Of a DNA stretch of 17,403 nt, positions 13,451 through 17,403 are shown in pieces. The position numbers and the translations under genes are program-made. The DNA lies in NCBI GenBank assembly GCA_905211505.1, contig CAJMAX010000021.1:1-17403 (forward strand). Reading direction: 5' to 3'. The notes under the pieces were generated by a model. It was not told the origin of the DNA and made no database searches. It saw only the letters and a list, made by a program, of their open reading frames with translations. The stretch is from an uncultured bacterium. GTDB taxonomy: Bacteria > Cyanobacteriota > Vampirovibrionia > Gastranaerophilales > Gastranaerophilaceae. Within the stretch, counting starts at the first letter, position 1. Every line of letters starts with the position of its first letter.

Positions 13451-13939
13451 CTAATTCTGTGAATCAAATATAAAATCACACAATTCTCTAACTGCTCCGC
13501 GTCCACCGGCTCTTGATGATTCAAAATTACAAACTTTTTTAACTTTATCAACAGCATCGGCTGGACATGCTGCAATTGCAACTTTATTTAATATACAAAT
13601 ATCAGGTTCATCGTCTCCCATATACGCCACTTGCGAAAAATTAAATCCATATTTTTCCATAATTGCTTCTAAAATAGGAAGTTTATTTTTTACACCCTGA
13701 TAAACTTCAGTAACTCTTAAATCTGTAGCCCGTCTATCAACAGTCCCATTATTTCTGCCTGTAATAATTGCCGTTACAAAGCCATTTTTAGACATTTTTG
13801 CAAGTCCATGACCATCTTTAGCATTAAAAGTTTTGTATTCAACTCCATTTTCATCATAAGTAATACTGCCATCAGTCATAACTCCATCAACATCAAAAGC
13901 CAACATTCTTATACATTTTGCCTTCTCAATCAATGTCAT
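13451..13939 (-). CDS. kdsC: 3-deoxy-D-manno-octulosonate 8-phosphate phosphatase
   Basis: A 162-aa haloacid-dehalogenase (HAD) phosphatase of the small, cap-less C0 type that forms tetramers. It removes phosphate from Kdo-8-phosphate to give Kdo, the sugar linking lipid A to the LPS core. HAD motifs: nucleophile D16 and D18 in FDVDGVMTDG, the TGR of motif II (60-62), K86 in GVKNK, and the metal-binding GDDEPD (108-113). Length and order match KdsC. The second half of the acid motif reads EPD where many family members have LPD, a minor change. Its ATG overlaps the kdsD stop by one base (TAATG), so the two are translationally coupled, and they act at two steps of the same pathway (kdsA and kdsB are not here). 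Confidence 0.95.
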   Translation of the reverse strand: MTLIEKAKCIRMLAFDVDGVMTDGSITYDENGVEYKTFNAKDGHGLAKMSKNGFVTAIITGRNNGTVDRRATDLRVTEVYQGVKNKLPILEAIMEKYGFNFSQVAYMGDDEPDICILNKVAIAACPADAVDKVKKVCNFESSRAGGRGAVRELCDFIFDSQN

Positions 13940-14919
13940 TATGCTACACCTGCTCTTAACAAATCATGAACATGAATTACACCAACAGGAACATTATTTT
14001 CATCGACAACGGCAAGTGCCGTAATTGAATATTTTTCCATCAAGTTTAAAGCTGAAGCTGCATACGCATCTTCTGTAATGCGTTTTGGATTAGATGTCAT
14101 AACATCTTTGACTTTTAAAGTCGATAAATCTGAGTATTTAATAATAGTTCGTCTGATATCACCATCAGTTAAAACCCCAGAAAGCTTACTCTCAGAATCT
14201 AATATCATAGCCATACCTAATTTATATTCTGAAATTGTATTTATAACAGATTGGAATGAATCAGAATCACTAACAAGTGGCATTCTATCACCTGTAATCA
14301 TAAGATCTTTAACTTTATAGGTTAAACCTTTACCCAATTTACCTGACGGATGGTACATCAAAAAGTCTTCCTTTGTAAACCCTTTTTTCTCCATTAAACA
14401 AACAGCTAAAGCATCACCCATAGCCAAAGTTGCCGTTGTGCTTGCAGTTGGAGCTTTTCCTAAAGGACATGCTTCCTTTTCTACAGAAATATCAAGGACA
14501 ACTTCACTTGTTTTTGCTAATGTTGAATTCATATTACCTGTCATACCAATCATAGGGCAGCCAAATCTTTTAATAAGCGGTAGCAAATTCATTAATTCTT
14601 GAGTTTCACCACTATTAGAAATTGCAATAATAACATCATTTCTGGTAATAACACCAGAATCACCGTGTGTACTTTCTGCAGGGTGTAAAAAGTATGAAGG
14701 AGTACCTGTAGATGACATCGTTGCAGCAATTTTTTTACCTATAAGTCCTGACTTTCCCATTCCAGTAACAATTACACGACCTTTGCAGCTATATAATATA
14801 TCTATAGCCTTATCAAACTCTCCGCCAATATTATTTTTTAATCTTAAAATTGAATTAGCTTCAATTTCCAGAACTTCTTTTGCTAGTTCATTAATTTTAC
14901 TCAATGTCATAGTTACCAT
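13939..14919 (-). CDS. kdsD: Arabinose-5-phosphate isomerase (KdsD/KpsF type)
   Basis: A 326-aa protein from the start chosen here. It has an N-terminal sugar isomerase (SIS) domain (GMGKSGLIGKKIAATMSSTG, then HPAESTHGDSGVI and ISNSGET). Two C-terminal CBS repeats follow (around MITGDRMPLVSDSD and VMTSNPKRITEDA), each ending in the typical VGVI/SGVL..GDIRR or HVHDLLR stretch. It interconverts ribulose-5-phosphate and arabinose-5-phosphate, the first committed step of Kdo synthesis. The frame is open back to a TTG at 14952, but that codon sits inside a TATAAT -10 box (14949-14944) and has no ribosome binding site. The ATG at 14919 follows GAGAGGTGGA closely and gives the length of E. coli KdsD (328 aa). 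It is the first gene of the kdsD-kdsC-queD-uppP operon. Confidence 0.95.
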   Translation of the reverse strand: MVTMTLSKINELAKEVLEIEANSILRLKNNIGGEFDKAIDILYSCKGRVIVTGMGKSGLIGKKIAATMSSTGTPSYFLHPAESTHGDSGVITRNDVIIAISNSGETQELMNLLPLIKRFGCPMIGMTGNMNSTLAKTSEVVLDISVEKEACPLGKAPTASTTATLAMGDALAVCLMEKKGFTKEDFLMYHPSGKLGKGLTYKVKDLMITGDRMPLVSDSDSFQSVINTISEYKLGMAMILDSESKLSGVLTDGDIRRTIIKYSDLSTLKVKDVMTSNPKRITEDAYAASALNLMEKYSITALAVVDENNVPVGVIHVHDLLRAGVA

Positions 14920-14943
14920 ATCCACCTCTCTAAGCTTAAAAAA

Positions 14944-14949
14944 ATTATA
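14944..14949 (-). promoter_or_regulatory. -10 box for the kdsD operon
   Basis: TATAAT on the minus strand (14949-14944), about 25 nt upstream of the chosen kdsD ATG. No clear -35 box is seen at 16-18 bp. It supports starting kdsD at 14919 rather than further upstream. Confidence 0.45.
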
Positions 14950-15040
14950 CAATAAATATCCTACAAATACAGTATCTTTACAATTATTTTTAAAAATTTT
15001 TAATTATTAACCGTCCTCTACAACAAGGATTATTAGAACT

Positions 15041-15289
15041 ATGACTTTTAAAACATCAATGCAAAATAATGTATCTGTGGATATTATCAAGAAATTAAAC
15101 TCTTCAAATGGAGAAATTATTGATTTATCAAACTTGAATTTGTTTGATGCAACCCGAACCATAATTATGTTATCTACATATTATTTTCAAAAAAATCCAA
15201 CTCAAAAAATTCGCTGTAAAGTATCTACCCCGAATATTGAAAACATTTTAAAAGATATCCCTTTAAATAACATAATTGAGCTGGTTTAA
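15041..15289 (+). CDS. 82-aa protein of unknown function
   Basis: A small, probably cytoplasmic protein without membrane segments or cysteine-rich motifs; a single Cys lies at about residue 59. Its pattern alternates strand- and helix-like parts: VSVDIIKKLNSSNGEIIDLSN, then LFDATRTIIMLSTYYFQKNP, then QKIRCKVSTPNIENILKDIP and IIELV. A strand, a long helix, a strand and a helix in about 80 residues are reminiscent of a small STAS-like or similar alpha/beta fold, but this is only an impression. AAGGA stands 11 nt before the ATG, slightly far. It is divergent from kdsD and ends at an exceptionally strong terminator that overlaps its stop codon. That terminator, together with an uninterrupted frame, is the main argument that it is a real gene. 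Function unknown. Confidence 0.68.
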   Translation: MTFKTSMQNNVSVDIIKKLNSSNGEIIDLSNLNLFDATRTIIMLSTYYFQKNPTQKIRCKVSTPNIENILKDIPLNNIIELV

Positions 15290-15339
15290 AAAAACTCAAA
15301 AAGGTTCTGAAATAAATTCAGAACCTTTTTGAGTTTTTT
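15289..15339. terminator. Very long bidirectional intrinsic terminator
   Basis: A perfect 23-bp stem (15289-15311 with 15317-15339) closes a 5-nt ATAAA loop. The GC-containing core is CTC-AAAAA-GGTTCTGAA, with A-tract and T-tract arms on the outside, so it works in both directions. It overlaps the TAA stop of the 82-aa gene and lies 13 bp from the nrdJ stop, ending both converging transcripts. Confidence 0.92.
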
Positions 15340-15352
15340 ATATTTTAATAAC

Positions 15353-17392
15353 CTATGAACAACCTGAGTATCCGCATTTCAAACAGATAAAGCAGCCTTC
15401 TGCCATTTGAATTTCATTACCGCATTCAGGACATTTTACTGTTTTAATTTCCCCGGTTGCATTATACTCATCAAAAACTTCCTCTTTCTTATCTTCAACA
15501 GCAGGCTTTGATTCTACTGGTTTTAATTCTACTGTTTTTTCTTTTTTCTTATCATCCAAATTCATTGGCTGGAATTGACGAGAATTATTTCTATAAACAG
15601 TTATTCCTTTTAGATTATTTTTATAAGCCAGAATATAAGCTTCTTTAATATCTTCTCTTGTTGCTGATTCTACAAAGTTTACAGTTTTTGAAACAGCATT
15701 ATCTGTGTGCAATTGGAATGCAGCCTGCATTTTTACATGCCAGTAAGGGGTAACATCGTGTGCTGTTGCAAAAATATCTTTAACGTTTTGAGAAACACCA
15801 TCTATATGAGCAATTGTACCTTCTTTAGCAATCTTAGACATCATATCTTCTGAATATAGACCATGAGAAACCATATAATCTTTAAAGATTGGGTTTACTT
15901 CAAGCATTTCAGTACCATCCATAATAAGTCTTGAGAATACCAAGCCAAATAAAGGTTCAACACCCCCTGAAGCTGACGCTATCATAGAAATTGTTCCTGT
16001 TGGAGCAATACAAGTTGTAGTAGCATTTCTTAAACCATATTTTTTAATATCAGCATCAATTTCAGCCCACTGTTCATCTGAAATTTTTCCTGCAGATTTA
16101 CCTTTATACTTATTAAACAGGTAGTTATCAGAATCATAAATACTTCCTTTAAAGTTATTAAAACTACCTCTTTCTTTTGCCATTTCAATTGATTCTTTTT
16201 TAGAAACATAATCGATGAATTCCATTACTTGACCAGCAAGTTTTGTACCTTCTTCTGAATTATAAGAGATACCCATTTTCATCAACATATCAGCCCAGCC
16301 CATCACACCTAGACCGATTTTTCTGTTATTTTGAACCATTTCTGAAATTTGTGGTAATGGATAATTATTAACAGCAATTACGTTATCCAAAAATCTCATT
16401 GCCGTTTTTGTAGTTTCTGCTAATAAATCCCAATCAACTTCCCAACCATTTGATGTTTCTTTCATCATCAAACCTAAGTTAATAGAACCTAAGTTACAAG
16501 CTTCATATGGTAACAATGGAACTTCACCACAAGGGTTAGTTGATTCAATAGCACCTACTAATGGAGTCGGGTTATCAGCGTTCATTTTGTCAATAAATAC
16601 AATACCAGGTTCACCGTTTCTCCAAGCACCATCTACGATCAAATCAAATACTTCTTTAGCATTCATTCTGCCAACAACTTCTTTTGTTTGAGGGTTGATT
16701 AAATCGTAATCTGTTCCATTTAAGTAAGCTTCCATAAATTTATCTGTAATAGCAACAGAAATATTGAAGTTATTTAATTTATTGTTATCAGATTTACAGT
16801 TAATAAAGTCAATAATATCAGGGTGATCAACTCTCAAAATACCCATATTTGCACCACGTCTTGTTCCACCTTGCTTAACAGCTTCAGTTGCAGCGTTAAA
16901 CACTTCCATAAATGAAACCGGACCTGATGAAACTCCCATTGTTGATTTAACAACACTATTTTTAGGTCTTAATCTTGCAAAAGAGAAACCTGTTCCTCCG
17001 CCTGATTTATGTATCAACGCAGTATTTTTAACAGTCTCAAATATACCTTCCAAACTATCTTCCACCGGCAATACAAAACAAGCAGCCAATTGACCTAGTT
17101 CTCTTCCGGCATTCATTAATGTTGGTGAATTTGGCATGAAATAACGGCTTGTAATAGCTTTATAAAATCTATCAGAAAGTTTTTTCACATCTGCTTCTGA
17201 TTTTCCAAATTTTAAATCACCGGCTGCAATTGTATCTGCTACACGACGAAACATATCTTCCGGTCTTTCTATACAATTACCATCCTTATCTCTCTTTAAA
17301 TATCTTTTTTCCAAAACTTTTACTGCATTTTCAGATAAGTTTAGGGACTCTTCTACACATGTACTGCTGTTGTCTGACACATTAACCTCCAT
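15353..17392 (-). CDS. nrdJ: Adenosylcobalamin-dependent ribonucleotide reductase (class II)
   Basis: A 679-aa class II ribonucleotide reductase, which makes deoxyribonucleotides using vitamin B12 as radical source and is independent of oxygen. Active-site residues are visible: N286, C288 and E290 in NPCGEVPLL (radical Cys C288), and the redox pair C105 (ACFVLPVED) and C299 (EACNLGSIN). The C288-C299 spacing of 11 equals that in the Thermotoga enzyme. ATTTCIAPTGT (457-467) is the phosphate-binding loop. A Lys/Glu-rich linker (about 613-650) joins a C-terminal cysteine cluster, CPEC (654-657) then C667, C670, C673 and C678. This resembles a zinc ribbon or the swinging CxxC tail that re-reduces the active site. 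The ATG at 17392 has no upstream ribosome binding site. GGAGG instead lies over the ATG and fits a GTG start at 17380 (675 aa), which I think more likely. It is followed by the 23-bp terminator. Confidence 0.96.
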   Translation of the reverse strand: MEVNVSDNSSTCVEESLNLSENAVKVLEKRYLKRDKDGNCIERPEDMFRRVADTIAAGDLKFGKSEADVKKLSDRFYKAITSRYFMPNSPTLMNAGRELGQLAACFVLPVEDSLEGIFETVKNTALIHKSGGGTGFSFARLRPKNSVVKSTMGVSSGPVSFMEVFNAATEAVKQGGTRRGANMGILRVDHPDIIDFINCKSDNNKLNNFNISVAITDKFMEAYLNGTDYDLINPQTKEVVGRMNAKEVFDLIVDGAWRNGEPGIVFIDKMNADNPTPLVGAIESTNPCGEVPLLPYEACNLGSINLGLMMKETSNGWEVDWDLLAETTKTAMRFLDNVIAVNNYPLPQISEMVQNNRKIGLGVMGWADMLMKMGISYNSEEGTKLAGQVMEFIDYVSKKESIEMAKERGSFNNFKGSIYDSDNYLFNKYKGKSAGKISDEQWAEIDADIKKYGLRNATTTCIAPTGTISMIASASGGVEPLFGLVFSRLIMDGTEMLEVNPIFKDYMVSHGLYSEDMMSKIAKEGTIAHIDGVSQNVKDIFATAHDVTPYWHVKMQAAFQLHTDNAVSKTVNFVESATREDIKEAYILAYKNNLKGITVYRNNSRQFQPMNLDDKKKEKTVELKPVESKPAVEDKKEEVFDEYNATGEIKTVKCPECGNEIQMAEGCFICLKCGYSGCS

Positions 17393-17403
17393 AATCTGAT
17401 TTT

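Noticed and set aside
14783..15010. Plus-strand frame overlapping the 5' end of kdsD
   Set aside because: It spans the kdsD promoter and N-terminus, with no supporting start signal or domain.

Overview
The window looks like a chromosomal segment of an uncultured, AT-rich, Gram-negative-type bacterium. Its closest match in my recognition is the gut lineage Gastranaerophilales (Vampirovibrionia/Melainabacteria, non-photosynthetic relatives of Cyanobacteria). The grounds are two prepilins with the very typical GFTLAEVLITLGIIGVV N-terminus, a hypothetical membrane protein with an N-terminal 'ISFSA' segment, strong A/T bias, a class II ribonucleotide reductase and Kdo (LPS core sugar) genes. This assignment is an inference from protein style, not from a marker-gene search. 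I see no tRNA, rRNA, CRISPR array, insertion sequence or prophage.

Layout. Left edge (1-510, minus): a truncated membrane protein gene preceded by a small XRE-type regulator. 602-1348 (plus): a secreted prepilin/pseudopilin transcribed divergently from that regulator. 1397-4096 (minus): a ribosomal/secretion block rpsE-rpmD-rplO-secY with its own promoter, ending at a terminator shared with the prepilin. 4298-5345: a second divergent XRE regulator/prepilin pair, clearly paralogous to the first. 5402-6643 (plus): a LeuC-type iron-sulfur dehydratase with its own promoter and terminator. 6751-12094 (minus): a tightly packed three-gene operon of two related four-helix membrane proteins (345 and 853 aa) and a GH13 (GlgE-like) alpha-glucan enzyme. 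12186-14919 (minus): kdsD-kdsC-queD-uppP, an envelope-sugar and lipid-carrier operon that includes a queuosine/pterin enzyme. 15041-15289 (plus): an 82-aa protein of unknown function. 15353-17392 (minus): nrdJ, the B12-dependent ribonucleotide reductase.

The most interesting structure is the repeated module 'XRE regulator <- intergenic operator -> six-cysteine prepilin', present once on each side of the rpsE-secY block. In both copies the intergenic region holds a head-to-tail direct repeat with a period of exactly 20 bp at nearly the same distance from the prepilin start codon. Both regulators also lack a Shine-Dalgarno sequence and have a -10-like box only a few bases from their ATG. This suggests self-contained, locally regulated pilin cassettes. 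The second point of interest is the three-gene operon. Its two membrane proteins appear to share one plan (two helices, a conserved WDL loop, a third helix followed by [EQ]KPx3Y, a C-terminal helix with a basic tail), but the larger one carries an extra soluble helical domain of roughly 580 residues. They are coupled to a cytoplasmic GH13 enzyme that resembles GlgE maltosyltransferases.
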